From contig JAODAU010000096.1 in assembly GCA_025463615.1 (NCBI GenBank), positions 1 through 14,392 on the forward strand: 14,392 bases of DNA, given 5' to 3'. Under the pieces are notes generated by a model. The model was not told the DNA's origin. It searched no databases and was given only the letters and a program-made list of their open reading frames with translations. This document shows positions 5,876 to 13,440 of this stretch, one piece after another. Numbering within the stretch: the stretch's first letter is position 1; each line of letters opens with the position of its first letter. Source of the stretch: Microbacteriaceae bacterium (GTDB lineage Bacteria; Actinomycetota; Actinomycetes; Actinomycetales; Microbacteriaceae). The position numbers were made by a program, and so were the translations under genes.

Positions 5876-6702
5876 CGCGGCGCTTCGGCGGGGGAGTCGT
5901 CGCCGTCGCCGTCGCGATGCTTTGCGGCTGCACCACCGCCGCGCCCCCCACCACCGACCACCCCGATAAGGCGGCTTCCACGATCGTGGTGGCGCAGAAG
6001 CGCGACATCACGTCGGTCGTGGTCGTCGAGGGCACGGTGAGTGCTAATCCACTCTTCCTCGTGCCCGCGGGCAACGCCGGTGCAGTGAAAACCCCGGCAG
6101 CGGCGCCCGGCCAGTCTGCCGGCTCGACGATCCTCGCGGTCGGCGGCGCCGCGGTCACCCTGCCCGCACCCGGACTCGTGGCCCGGCTCCTCGTCTCAGA
6201 CGGGCAGGTCGTTGCGGCCGGCGTTCCCGTCGCAGAGGTCGCCTACTCGGGTTTCGGGATCGTGGTCAGGACCCCGCCGCAGGTGCTCTACCGGATGTAC
6301 GCGGCGCCGATCCTCGGCAAGGCGAATGTGCAGGCGGGCCCTTCCGGCGTCGACTGCACGCTCGCGCCGGTCGCGCAGGATGTGCCGACCGAGGGCGGCT
6401 CATCGGCCTCAGACGAGGGCTATCCGTCGGCGGTCTGTCTGCTTCCGGTTGGCAGTGCGGTCGTCGCCGGACTGCCCGCCAGGGTCGGGGTGCAGACCGC
6501 GACGAAGTCGGAGGTGCTCGCGCTCCCGGTCAGCGCGGTGTCGGGGTCCACGCAGCACGGGCAGGTCGTGGTTGTTGCGAAGGGCACGAGTCGGCTCGTC
6601 GACGTCGGGCTGGGAATCTCCGACGGCGCATACGTGGAGATCACGAGCGGTCTCGCGGCAGGCGAGGCAGTGCGCCCATACGCCCCGGGCGTGCAGGGAT
6701 GA
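5872..6702 (+). CDS. MacA/HlyD-like lipoprotein adaptor of an ABC transporter
   Basis: Periplasmic-adaptor-type subunit adapted to a monoderm cell, 276 residues. The N-terminus ends in lipobox MLCGC, so it is probably anchored in the outer leaflet. A beta-barrel opening VVVVEGTVSANPLFLVPAG follows, then a biotinyl/lipoyl-like segment LPAPGLVARLLVSDGQVVAAG (about residues 102-122) and a C-terminal beta-barrel/MacA-like domain (LALPVSAVSGSTQHGQVVVV; GLAAGEAVRPYAP). The long helical hairpin by which Gram-negative MacA reaches TolC is absent, as expected without an outer membrane. Two cysteines (GVDCTLAP, SAVCLLP) may bridge. Start GTG 5872-5874 overlaps the previous TGA (GTGA); TTG at 5866 is an alternative. 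Its TGA (6700-6702) lies in the first copy of a 26-base tandem repeat and overlaps an ATG. Confidence 0.82.
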   Translation: MTRRFGGGVVAVAVAMLCGCTTAAPPTTDHPDKAASTIVVAQKRDITSVVVVEGTVSANPLFLVPAGNAGAVKTPAAAPGQSAGSTILAVGGAAVTLPAPGLVARLLVSDGQVVAAGVPVAEVAYSGFGIVVRTPPQVLYRMYAAPILGKANVQAGPSGVDCTLAPVAQDVPTEGGSSASDEGYPSAVCLLPVGSAVVAGLPARVGVQTATKSEVLALPVSAVSGSTQHGQVVVVAKGTSRLVDVGLGISDGAYVEITSGLAAGEAVRPYAPGVQG

Positions 6703-6753
6703 TCGGCGCCCCGGGCGTGCAGGGATGATCGGCGCCCCGAGCGTGCAGGGATG
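6681..6753 (+). repeat. 26-base tandem repeat spanning the adaptor/ATPase gene junction
   Basis: There are two identical 26-base copies (6681-6706 and 6707-6732) and a third partial copy of 21 bases with one change (6733-6753). Each full copy contains GTGCAGGGATGATCGG and so carries an ATGA start/stop overlap. Because 26 is not a multiple of 3, each copy shifts the frame. The adaptor stop uses the first ATGA and the ATPase frame opens at the second. Confidence 0.95.
6699..6728 (+). other. Nine-codon mini-ORF linking adaptor stop to ATPase start
   Basis: ATG at 6699 overlaps the adaptor TGA (ATGA). It reads MIGAPGVQG and stops at TGA 6726-6728, which overlaps the ATPase ATG at 6725 (ATGA again). 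It arises from the 26-base duplication and could relay terminating ribosomes from the adaptor to the ATPase gene. The arrangement is read directly from the sequence; its translation is inference. Confidence 0.5.
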
Positions 6754-7462
6754 CCGAGCCCCGGCATCCGTGCTCCGCACCCGCTCCGTCACGTGGTCGG
6801 TGCCCGGCCGAACGTCGGGGCCGCCCCTGCTCGGCGGCATCGACCTTGAGGTGGTCGAGGGCGAGTCCGTAGCGATCGTCGGCCGCTCCGGGTCGGGTAA
6901 GAGCTCGCTCCTCTCGATCCTGGGCCTCATGCAGCGACCGCAGTCGGGGACCGTCGAGCTGGCGGGCACGGACGTGACGCGGATCGGCGAGTCGAGGGCC
7001 GCACGACTCCGCAACGAGCGGGTCGGGTTCGTATTCCAGTCGTTTTCGCTCATCCCCAGCCTGTCGGTTCTGGAGAACGTCGCGCTTCCGCTCACCTACG
7101 ATCGAACGGTCTCCAAGGCGGCTACGAAGGGCATCGCTGAGTCGCTCCTCGAGTCGGTCGGTCTCGCCGACCGGATGCACACACGACCGACCCGGCTGTC
7201 GGGCGGCGAGCAGCAGAGGGTGGCGATCGCTCGCGCATTGGTGAGACATCCGCCCATCGTGCTGGCCGACGAGCCGACCGGCGCGCTGGATGAGTCGACC
7301 GGGGATGCCGTGATCGAGATGCTCGTGTGCGCGACGCGGCGAGCCGGCGCGTGCCTCGTCGTCGTGACGCACGACCGGGCAGTCGCGGCGCGGATGGATC
7401 GCACTCTTTCGCTCAGCCATGGGCTGCTCACCGGTGCCGCCGCGGACGCGAGAGTCGGATGA
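6725..7462 (+). CDS. MacB/LolD-type ABC transporter ATPase
   Basis: ATPase subunit of 245 residues that powers the FtsX-type permease encoded next. Walker A is GRSGSGKS (53-60), the Q-loop is Q105 in FVFQSFSLIPSLSVLENV, the signature is LSGGEQQ (158-164), Walker B is IVLADEP (178-184, catalytic E183), and the switch His is H216 in VVTHD. The insertion-free sequence and FSLIPSLSVLENVALPL place it in the MacB/LolD/FtsE group rather than among importers. The start is uncertain. ATG 6725 lies in the tandem repeat and overlaps the mini-ORF stop, while in-frame GTG at 6743 or 6770 would give a more typical N-terminus (LRTRSVTWSV). No separate ribosome site is seen, so coupling is likely. The stop overlaps the permease start (ATGA, 7459-7462). 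Confidence 0.93.
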   Translation: MIGAPSVQGCRAPASVLRTRSVTWSVPGRTSGPPLLGGIDLEVVEGESVAIVGRSGSGKSSLLSILGLMQRPQSGTVELAGTDVTRIGESRAARLRNERVGFVFQSFSLIPSLSVLENVALPLTYDRTVSKAATKGIAESLLESVGLADRMHTRPTRLSGGEQQRVAIARALVRHPPIVLADEPTGALDESTGDAVIEMLVCATRRAGACLVVVTHDRAVAARMDRTLSLSHGLLTGAAADARVG

Positions 7463-8631
7463 AAATCCTGCACAGCGGCATTCGCGATGTGCTCGCGAAC
7501 TGGCCGAGGTACACGCTGGTCGCGGCCAGCATGCTCGTCGGGGTGCTCGGCGTGGTGGCCGTCGCGCTGGCGGGTTCCGTGGCATCCGACCTTCTCCTCG
7601 CCCAGCAGGAACAGCTCAACGGACGGGATTCGACGTATTCGGCGCCGGTCGCGGCCGGCTTCGACGCCCGTGCGTTGCTTCGGGCGACGAGGTCTCGTGT
7701 GGGTCCCCAAAGGATTTCGGTGGCGCTCGAGAAGACCATCACGATGCAGCTGCAGTCTCCTCGGCAACGCGAGGCGAACGTGCCGGGGATCTCGCTGCGC
7801 ATCACGTGGTTCGACGGAGATCCCAACCAGATCCGTCGGCTCCCTGTTGTCTCCGGAAGCCGACCGGCCCCCTCCGTGTACCCGCTCAGGCTCAGTCTCA
7901 ATTCGGCTGCAGCCGGGCTGATCGGCCGCGACGGAGCATCAGTATTCGTCGCCAGCGCCGGCCAGACGAGCGCGGCCAGGTTCACCGTTGCGGGCACGGT
8001 CGCGGACGGGGTCGACCAGCCCGCCGCGTATGGCGACCTCGCGGCGCTGGCCGCCTTCTTTCCGACGGAGCTCACCGGGCGGGATGTAACCATCGACGTC
8101 TCCGGGCCCGGGTTGACCCTCGCCGGCGCCAAGAATCTACTCCAGGGGTCCGCCGCCTATGCGCACGCCCCGCTCGTCGACGACGTGCAGCAGGTTGACA
8201 CGGTGTCCAGCGTTCGCTCCCAGCTCGCGTTCTTCCAGGCGGTGTTCGCCTGGGTCGCCGTCGTGTTGCTCGGCGTGGCCGCCCTCGGAATCGCCAACGT
8301 CGAGCTCGCGTCGGTCAGCGAACGCTCCCGTGAGTTCGTGATCCGGCGTGCTCTCGGCGCACGGCGACCCGACATCTTCGGACAGGTGATGTCGGCATCC
8401 CTGTTCGTCGGGGTCGCCGTCGCGTGCCTCGCGATCACCCTCGCGATCGTCGCGGTCTACGCGATCGTGCCGGGGCTCATCCCGAGCGGCTCGGCGTTAG
8501 TGGTGCCCGCCTTCCCGCTCCGGGCGAGCCTCCTGGCGCTGGGGGCCGCCCTGCTTACCAGTGCCGTGGGCGCCGCGGTGCCCGCGATCAAGGCGACCCG
8601 CATTCCCGTGGCTGCCGCGCTTCGCGAATGA
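7459..8631 (+). CDS. FtsX/MacB-type ABC transporter permease
   Basis: Permease of 390 residues with the single-copy MacB layout. One N-terminal membrane segment (about 18-40, YTLVAASMLVGVLGVVAVAL) precedes a large extracytoplasmic domain (about 41-255). Three C-terminal membrane segments follow (about 257-280, 310-340 and 355-377). The FtsX motif after TM2, SERSREFVIRRALGARRPDI, is the coupling region that contacts the ATPase, and the protein ends with the usual PAIKATRIPVAAALRE tail. Family members drive mechanotransmission across the membrane (MacB, LolCDE, FtsEX) rather than classical import. The start ATG at 7459 overlaps the ATPase stop. This is the last gene of the operon. No convincing terminator follows before the convergent genes. 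Confidence 0.92.
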   Translation: MKILHSGIRDVLANWPRYTLVAASMLVGVLGVVAVALAGSVASDLLLAQQEQLNGRDSTYSAPVAAGFDARALLRATRSRVGPQRISVALEKTITMQLQSPRQREANVPGISLRITWFDGDPNQIRRLPVVSGSRPAPSVYPLRLSLNSAAAGLIGRDGASVFVASAGQTSAARFTVAGTVADGVDQPAAYGDLAALAAFFPTELTGRDVTIDVSGPGLTLAGAKNLLQGSAAYAHAPLVDDVQQVDTVSSVRSQLAFFQAVFAWVAVVLLGVAALGIANVELASVSERSREFVIRRALGARRPDIFGQVMSASLFVGVAVACLAITLAIVAVYAIVPGLIPSGSALVVPAFPLRASLLALGAALLTSAVGAAVPAIKATRIPVAAALRE

Positions 8632-8668
8632 ATCTCAGGAGGCACGCAGCTGGGCACAGCGGTCGGGG

Positions 8669-8770
8669 TCAGCCCGCCGTCACGGAGCTATCGTCGTAGG
8701 TGATGGCGGTGGTCTCGTTGGTCGAGTAGAGCTGCGGAACCGTCCGCCGATAGGCCGTTTCCGGCCGCGG
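8669..8770 (-). pseudogene. Possible 3' remnant of an unidentified gene
   Basis: A 33-codon minus-strand frame between TGA at 8771-8773 and TGA at 8669-8671 reads PRPETAYRRTVPQLYSTN and continues ETTAITYDDSSVTAG. It has no usable start, but nearly every third base is G or C, as in the real genes around it, and the composition is protein-like. The family is unknown. It lies just downstream of the SDR gene on the same strand, so it may be the tail of a gene lost by deletion. Chance cannot be excluded for so short a frame. Confidence 0.3.
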
Positions 8771-8780
8771 TCAGGGGCGT

Positions 8781-9530
8781 CTACACCCCGCGCATCATGT
8801 CATTGAACCGCCGCACGACCCCGAGCTCGTCGGGCCGCTGCTCGTCGCGGCGCGCGCGGGCGCGGTCGACCAGCAGCTCCACCTCGTTAGTCTCGAGCAG
8901 CGCGAGGGTCTCGGCCAGGAAGTCCTCGAGCGGCATCGTCCTCGGGTCGACCAGGTTCACCTCCATGAGGCCGGTGCGCGTGTACGGCGGCGCGATCTCG
9001 AGCACCTCCACGGCGGTGTCGGCGAGCGCGTAGCGCAACGACAGCACGTACGAGTGCAGCCCGGCCTTTGTCGCCGAGTACAGCGATGACGAGGCGAGCG
9101 GCGCGTACCCGAGCATGGAGGTCGTGACCGCGATCGTCGCGGAATCCTGCGCCCGCAGGTGGTCGATCAGCGCCGAGACCAAGCGGATGGGCGCGAGCAG
9201 GTTGATCGCCACGATCGAGGTGAGGCGCTCGTCGTCGACGGGGCGGGTGGGGTCATCCGCGAACATGATGCCGGCGTTGCTGAACACAACGTTGAGGCGC
9301 GGATGCTCGCGCAGCAGCTCCGCGGAGGCCGCGGCGATCGCGTCCCCATCCGCCAGGTCGAGGTGCAGGGAGTGCATGCCCGGGTTGGCATGAACCACCC
9401 CGGCCAGGGCGTCGAGGTTGCGGTCGGCGATGATCACGGTGTTGCCCCGCGCGTGCAGCGCCTCGGCGAGGCCGCGCCCGATGCCGGACGCGCCCCCCGT
9501 GATGAGGATCGTGTTGCCCGCGAGCCTCAT
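8781..9530 (-). CDS. Short-chain dehydrogenase/reductase (SDR), DltE-like
   Basis: Classical NAD(P)-dependent SDR of 249 residues. It has the cofactor motif TGGASGIG (about 11-18), ADR after beta-2, LDLAD, SNAGIM in place of NNAG, and the active site with Ser in [14 protein letters not shown] followed by YSATK. The C-terminal part [10 protein letters not shown] supports oxidoreductase activity on a small alcohol or ketone; the DltE-like resemblance does not fix a substrate. The start ATG at 9530 overlaps the hydrolase stop (ATGA), so the gene is the second of a translationally coupled pair. A longer frame extending upstream to 10250 runs out of phase through the hydrolase and is rejected. Confidence 0.92.
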   Translation of the reverse strand: MRLAGNTILITGGASGIGRGLAEALHARGNTVIIADRNLDALAGVVHANPGMHSLHLDLADGDAIAAASAELLREHPRLNVVFSNAGIMFADDPTRPVDDERLTSIVAINLLAPIRLVSALIDHLRAQDSATIAVTTSMLGYAPLASSSLYSATKAGLHSYVLSLRYALADTAVEVLEIAPPYTRTGLMEVNLVDPRTMPLEDFLAETLALLETNEVELLVDRARARRDEQRPDELGVVRRFNDMMRGV

Positions 9531-10504
9531 TTCGCGGAGTCGACCCACCCGATCACGGTGTCCGCGAAGAGCTTCGGATCCTGGCGGTGCATCGAGTGAC
9601 CCATCTCCGGGAAGGAGAGGTACGTTACCGGCTGACCCGCCTCGCGCACGAGCTCCTGCACCCGCGCGGCCTGGAGGTCGGTCATGCCGCCCGTGAGGCG
9701 CCCGGTGTGCTCGTCCACCTGGCGGAAGTGGTGCGTCACCAGCACCGGCACCTTCACCTGGGCGATCATGTTCTCGTGGTCGCACGACGCGGTCGCCGAA
9801 CCCGAGACGAACGCCCTGCCCCACTCGGGGTCGTACTCCCTCATGTTCTGCGGCGTCCCGACGGGGTGATCCCCGGGCGGCATCGGAAACATCTTCGCCA
9901 GGCCCTGAAGCGTGGATCGCGGCATCTCCCGCGGAATCGCGCGCTGCAATCCGTCCCAGTCGCCGACCGACCACTGGTCGCCCAGGTACTTGTTCCACAG
10001 AGCGAACGTGAGGCCCATGCCCTGGCGCACCGACGGCCCGACGGCCGGGTTCGTCTCGGAGGCGAAGAACGGGGCATCCTCCCAGATGCCGCCGAGCACC
10101 CGGCCCGGTTTCGCGAACGCGCAGAGCCACGCCGCGATCGTTCCGCCCGACGACATCCCGCTCACCAGGGTGGGCCTCTGGATGACGAGGTCGATGAAGT
10201 GCACCAGGTCCGTGCCGAACGTGTCGAGCGTGTACCTGCCCGGGGTCCACGTGGAGCGGCCCTGGCCCCGGAGGTCGACAGCGAACACCTGGAAGCGCTC
10301 CGCGAGCAGTGCCATGGCCTGCTCATAGCCCCACCACGACTCACTCTGGGAGGGGATCAGCAGCAGGGCCGGGGATGCCGGGTCTCCCGCCACCGCGTAG
10401 TTCATCCGCACCTCGCCCAGGTCGACGGTGTGCTCGTCGTAGCCGTGGGGCACGAACAGCTCGGGGTGGTCATCGGCGTCGAGATACTTCCCTGTGGATC
10501 CCAT
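9527..10504 (-). CDS. Alpha/beta-fold hydrolase
   Basis: Serine hydrolase-type protein of 325 residues. The fold is seen in [31 protein letters not shown] (oxyanion region), [12 protein letters not shown], then the nucleophile elbow SGMSSGG with Ser118. The late motif [12 protein letters not shown] supplies the catalytic His303, and [15 protein letters not shown] probably carries the acid. The substrate is unknown. In this context a lactone, ester or ring-cleavage product is plausible (inference). Two starts exist, ATG 10510 and ATG 10504. The second is preferred because a minus-strand TATGAT (10511-10516) is followed by exactly 6 bases and then that ATG, which fits a leaderless transcript. 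No ribosome site precedes either. The stop overlaps the SDR start. Confidence 0.9.
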   Translation of the reverse strand: MGSTGKYLDADDHPELFVPHGYDEHTVDLGEVRMNYAVAGDPASPALLLIPSQSESWWGYEQAMALLAERFQVFAVDLRGQGRSTWTPGRYTLDTFGTDLVHFIDLVIQRPTLVSGMSSGGTIAAWLCAFAKPGRVLGGIWEDAPFFASETNPAVGPSVRQGMGLTFALWNKYLGDQWSVGDWDGLQRAIPREMPRSTLQGLAKMFPMPPGDHPVGTPQNMREYDPEWGRAFVSGSATASCDHENMIAQVKVPVLVTHHFRQVDEHTGRLTGGMTDLQAARVQELVREAGQPVTYLSFPEMGHSMHRQDPKLFADTVIGWVDSAK

Positions 10505-10510
10505 CGGCAT

Positions 10511-10520
10511 ATCATATATC
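10511..10520. promoter_or_regulatory. Overlapping divergent -10 elements between hydrolase and amidohydrolase genes
   Basis: Only 41 bases separate the two starts. The minus strand has TATGAT (10511-10516), 6 bases before the hydrolase ATG at 10504. The plus strand has TATATC (10515-10520), about 25 bases before the amidohydrolase ATG and followed by GGGAAGG at 10535-10541. The two hexamers overlap by two bases, so RNA polymerase could not occupy both at once. The -35 regions are weak, which suggests an activator or low basal expression (inference). ATAT-c-ATAT is an imperfect dyad here. Confidence 0.45.
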
Positions 10521-10545
10521 GCACACCCAACGACGGGAAGGTTCC

Positions 10546-11499
10546 ATGAAGGTCATCGCCATCGAGGAGCACATGCTGCCCCGTGACATCGTCGAATCCG
10601 CGGGGATCGACCTCGGCCTGCGGGCGGGCAACCGCGCCGCCGCGCTCGACGACGTGGGGGAGGGCCGGCTGCGGATCATGGACGAGGCGGGCATCGACAT
10701 CCAGGTGCTCTCCGCCCTCGGGTACTTCGTGCAGGACCAGCCGGCCGCGCGGTCGGCCGAGGTGAGCCGGCAGCTCAACGACCGGCTCGCGGAGGTGGTG
10801 GCGGCGCACCCGGAGCGGTTCCGTGCGTTCGCGTCGCTGCCGGTCTCGGACGCGTCCGCCTCCGCCGATGAGCTCACCCGCAGCGTCGAGGAGCTCGGCT
10901 TCGTCGGCGCGATGATCCACGGGCAGACCCACGGGGTGTTCCTGGATCACCCGTCGGTGCGCCCCATCCTGGCCGCGGCGGAGCGACTCGACGTGCCGAT
11001 CTACCTGCACCCGGCCCCGCCGCCCGCGGCCGTGGTCGAGACCTACTACGAGGGGCTGGATCCGGCCGTCGCCGCGTGCCTGTCGACCTCCGGATGGGGC
11101 TGGCACTCCGAGACCGCGATGCACGTGCTGCGCATGGTCGCCTCCGGCGTCTTCGAGCAGCTGCCCGACCTGAAGCTCATCGTCGGGCACATGGGCGAGG
11201 GCCTACCGTTCCACCTCGACCGCATCGAGAACATGCTCACGCCGGTCGTGAAGGGCAATTCGCTCACCGTTGCCGAGACGCTGCGCCGCAACCTGCACCT
11301 CACCACGTCCGGCTACAACTCGGACGCTCCGCTCGTCTGCGCGATCTCCGCCTTCGGGGTGGATCGGGTCATGTTCTCCGTCGACCACCCCTTCGCCGAC
11401 AGCGCGAAGGCCACCGCCTACCTCGGGAAGGCGCCGGTGAGCCCGGGCGACCTCGAGAAGATCGCCCACGGCAACGCCGAAGCCCTGCTCGGAATCTGA
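10546..11499 (+). CDS. Amidohydrolase-2 family decarboxylase (gamma-resorcylate decarboxylase-like)
   Basis: Metal-dependent TIM-barrel enzyme of 317 residues in the ACMSD/gamma-resorcylate/5-carboxyvanillate decarboxylase group. It opens with MKVIAIEEHM, the ExH variant (E7/H9) typical of hydroxybenzoate decarboxylases rather than HxH amidohydrolases. Further metal or active-site residues are H155 in IYLHPAPP, H215 in VGHMGEGLPF and D280 in FSVDHPF, close to the order and spacing of gamma-resorcylate decarboxylase. The likely reaction is non-oxidative decarboxylation of a hydroxylated aromatic acid; the exact acid is unknown. The start ATG at 10546 has GGGAAGG 4 bases upstream. The aldehyde dehydrogenase follows 10 bases after its stop, suggesting aldehyde to acid to decarboxylated phenol within one operon (inference). 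Confidence 0.88.
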   Translation: MKVIAIEEHMLPRDIVESAGIDLGLRAGNRAAALDDVGEGRLRIMDEAGIDIQVLSALGYFVQDQPAARSAEVSRQLNDRLAEVVAAHPERFRAFASLPVSDASASADELTRSVEELGFVGAMIHGQTHGVFLDHPSVRPILAAAERLDVPIYLHPAPPPAAVVETYYEGLDPAVAACLSTSGWGWHSETAMHVLRMVASGVFEQLPDLKLIVGHMGEGLPFHLDRIENMLTPVVKGNSLTVAETLRRNLHLTTSGYNSDAPLVCAISAFGVDRVMFSVDHPFADSAKATAYLGKAPVSPGDLEKIAHGNAEALLGI

Positions 11500-11509
11500 G
11501 GAGAGAGAC

Positions 11510-12958
11510 GTGACAACACATTTCATCAACGGGGAGTGGACCGCCGCCGGCGGCCCTACCTTCCCCGTCACCAACCCGCTCAACGACGAGCTCGTGTTCG
11601 AGGCGGCCGCGGGCGGGGCGGCGGATGCCGAGGCCGCGGTAGCAGCGGCCGCCGCCGCCTTCCCCGCCTGGGCCTCCCTCACCCCGGGAGCCCGCCAGGC
11701 ACTGTTCCTCAGGGCGGCCGACATCGTCGACCGCCGCACCGAGGAGCTCGTGGAGCTGATGGCCGTCGAGGGCGGCGCGAGCCGCGCCTTCTCCACGTTC
11801 CAGATCCGGCTGTCGGCGGCGATGCTGCGGCAGGCCGCCGGCTGGGGGTACCTGCCCCAGGGGGACGTCATCCTGAGCGACACCCCGGGACGCACCGCGA
11901 CCGTCACGCGCAAGCCGCTCGGCGTGGTGGCCGGCTTCACCCCGTGGAACGGTGCGTTCTACCTCGCGCGGCGCACCTTCCTGCTGCCGATGGCGTTCGG
12001 CAACACGACGGTGATCAAGCCGTCGGAGCTGGCGCCGAGGTCGTCGGGTCTGGTGCACGCCGAGATCCTGGCCGAGGCGGGGTTCCCGCCCGGCACCTTC
12101 AACGTGGTCACGAACGCGCCCGGCGGCGCGGCCGAGATCGCGGAGGTGTTCTTCGAGAGCCCTGCCGTGCGGGTGATCAACTTCACGGGGTCAGACAAGA
12201 CGGCGCGCATGCTCGGCGAGCGGGCCGGCCGGGCGCTCAAGCGCATGGTGCTGGAGCTCGGCGGGTTCAACCCGGCGATCCTGCTCGAGGACGCGGATAT
12301 CGAGGAGTCGATCAAGGCGGTCACCTTCGGCGCGTTCCTGCACCAGGGCCAGGTCTGCATGAACACCCGCAAGGTCTACGTGGCCCGATCCCTGCACGAC
12401 GAGTTCGTGGCCGGGCTGGCGGAGCGGGTGCGCGCGTTGAAACAGGGCGACCCGACCGACCCCGCGGTGATCATCGGCCCGCTCATCAACGACGCCGCCG
12501 TCGCGCAGATCGAGGCGCGGGTGAAGGATGCCCTCGACCGCGGCGCCACGCTGGTGACGGGCGGCACGCGCGAGGGCCGCATCTACGCGCCGACCATCCT
12601 CACGAACGTGCCCGCCGACGCGATCTGCGCGACCGGCGCCGACGAGACGTTCGGTCCGCTGCTGGTGATCGAGGCGTTCGACGACGCCGACGAGGCGCTG
12701 CGCAAGGCCCAGGACACGCCCTATGGGCTGACCGCGTCGATCATGACGCGCGACCGCGCCCGGGGACTGGCCATGGCGGCCCGGTTCGACAGCGGAATCG
12801 TGCACGTGAACGGCCCCACCATGGCCAGCGAGGCGGCGCTGCCGGTCGGTGGCGTGAAGAACAGCGGATGGGGCCGCTCCGGCTACTACGCGATCGAGGA
12901 CTTCACCGAGCACCGGCTCGTCACCGTGAGCAGCGAGCCGGGGCGATATCCGTTTTAG
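11510..12958 (+). CDS. NAD(P)-dependent aldehyde dehydrogenase, aromatic-aldehyde type
   Basis: Full-length ALDH superfamily enzyme of 482 residues. Catalytic residues are in place: N147 in FTPWNGAF, K170 in VIKPSE, the FTGSDKTAR cofactor turn, E249 in VLELGGFNP, nucleophile C283 in QGQVCMNTRK, and ETFGPLLVIEAF near the end. The sequence style (INFTGSDKTARMLGERAG, LELGGFNPAILLEDAD) resembles vanillin, benzaldehyde or salicylaldehyde dehydrogenases, so an aromatic aldehyde is the favoured substrate; other aldehydes remain possible. The GTG start has a strong GAGGAGAG site and lies 10 bases after the decarboxylase-like gene. Its TAG (12956-12958) overlaps the stop of the convergent regulator gene. 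Confidence 0.93.
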   Translation: MTTHFINGEWTAAGGPTFPVTNPLNDELVFEAAAGGAADAEAAVAAAAAAFPAWASLTPGARQALFLRAADIVDRRTEELVELMAVEGGASRAFSTFQIRLSAAMLRQAAGWGYLPQGDVILSDTPGRTATVTRKPLGVVAGFTPWNGAFYLARRTFLLPMAFGNTTVIKPSELAPRSSGLVHAEILAEAGFPPGTFNVVTNAPGGAAEIAEVFFESPAVRVINFTGSDKTARMLGERAGRALKRMVLELGGFNPAILLEDADIEESIKAVTFGAFLHQGQVCMNTRKVYVARSLHDEFVAGLAERVRALKQGDPTDPAVIIGPLINDAAVAQIEARVKDALDRGATLVTGGTREGRIYAPTILTNVPADAICATGADETFGPLLVIEAFDDADEALRKAQDTPYGLTASIMTRDRARGLAMAARFDSGIVHVNGPTMASEAALPVGGVKNSGWGRSGYYAIEDFTEHRLVTVSSEPGRYPF

Positions 12959-13425
12959 CGCGACCCGATCAGCTGCGCGATGCGGTACTCCACGAGCTCG
13001 CCCATGACGAGCCCGGTGTTGGTGCGCTTCACGCCGTCGATCGCGAGGATCTGCCCGGCGATGCGGTAGAGGTCGTCGGCGTCGCGCGCCACCACCTGCA
13101 CGAGCAGGTCGGTGACCCCGGCGAGGCCGTGCGCCTGCAGCACCTCCGGCACCTCGGCCAGCGCCGCCGACACACTCCGCAGCTTGCGCTGCGTCACCGT
13201 CGTGATGATGAACGCGGTGAGGGGGAAGCCGAGGAACGCCGGGTCGATGCGGCGGTCGAATGGTCGCAGCGAGTCCTCCGCGGCGTAGCGGTCGAGTCGC
13301 GCGCGGATGGTGTTGCGCGCCAGGCCGGTGAGCTGCGAGAGGGCGAGGTTCGTGGCATCCGGATGCTCCACCAGGGCCTTGAGCAGCACGGCGTCAATCT
13401 CGTCGGCGGTTCGCGACGGCGTCAT
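12955..13425 (-). CDS. Lrp/AsnC-family transcriptional regulator
   Basis: Regulator of 156 residues, normal for the family. The N-terminal helix-turn-helix is in DEIDAVLLKALVEHPDATNLALSQLTGLARNTIRARLDRYAAED. The C-terminal RAM/AsnC ligand domain (LTAFIITTVTQRKL, VLQAHGLAGVTDLLVQVVARDADDLY, GVKRTNTGLVMGELVEY) binds amino acids or related effectors and forms octamers. The ATG at 13425 is chosen because AAAGG (13435-13439) sits 8 bases upstream; the in-frame GTG at 13434 abuts that site and is unlikely. It is transcribed divergently from the AceE/transketolase-like gene, which it probably controls along with itself. A perfect hairpin precedes its ribosome site. Its TAA overlaps the aldehyde dehydrogenase stop. 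Confidence 0.93.
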   Translation of the reverse strand: MTPSRTADEIDAVLLKALVEHPDATNLALSQLTGLARNTIRARLDRYAAEDSLRPFDRRIDPAFLGFPLTAFIITTVTQRKLRSVSAALAEVPEVLQAHGLAGVTDLLVQVVARDADDLYRIAGQILAIDGVKRTNTGLVMGELVEYRIAQLIGSR

Positions 13426-13440
13426 AGTGATCACCTTTCT

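Noticed and set aside
6681..6753. CRISPR array or mobile-element end
   Set aside because: Copies are directly adjacent without spacers and lie in a gene junction; this is a simple tandem duplication.
9531..10250. Upstream extension of the SDR frame giving a 489-residue protein
   Set aside because: The extension reads the hydrolase gene out of phase; the SDR begins naturally at 9530 with [13 protein letters not shown] and an ATGA overlap.
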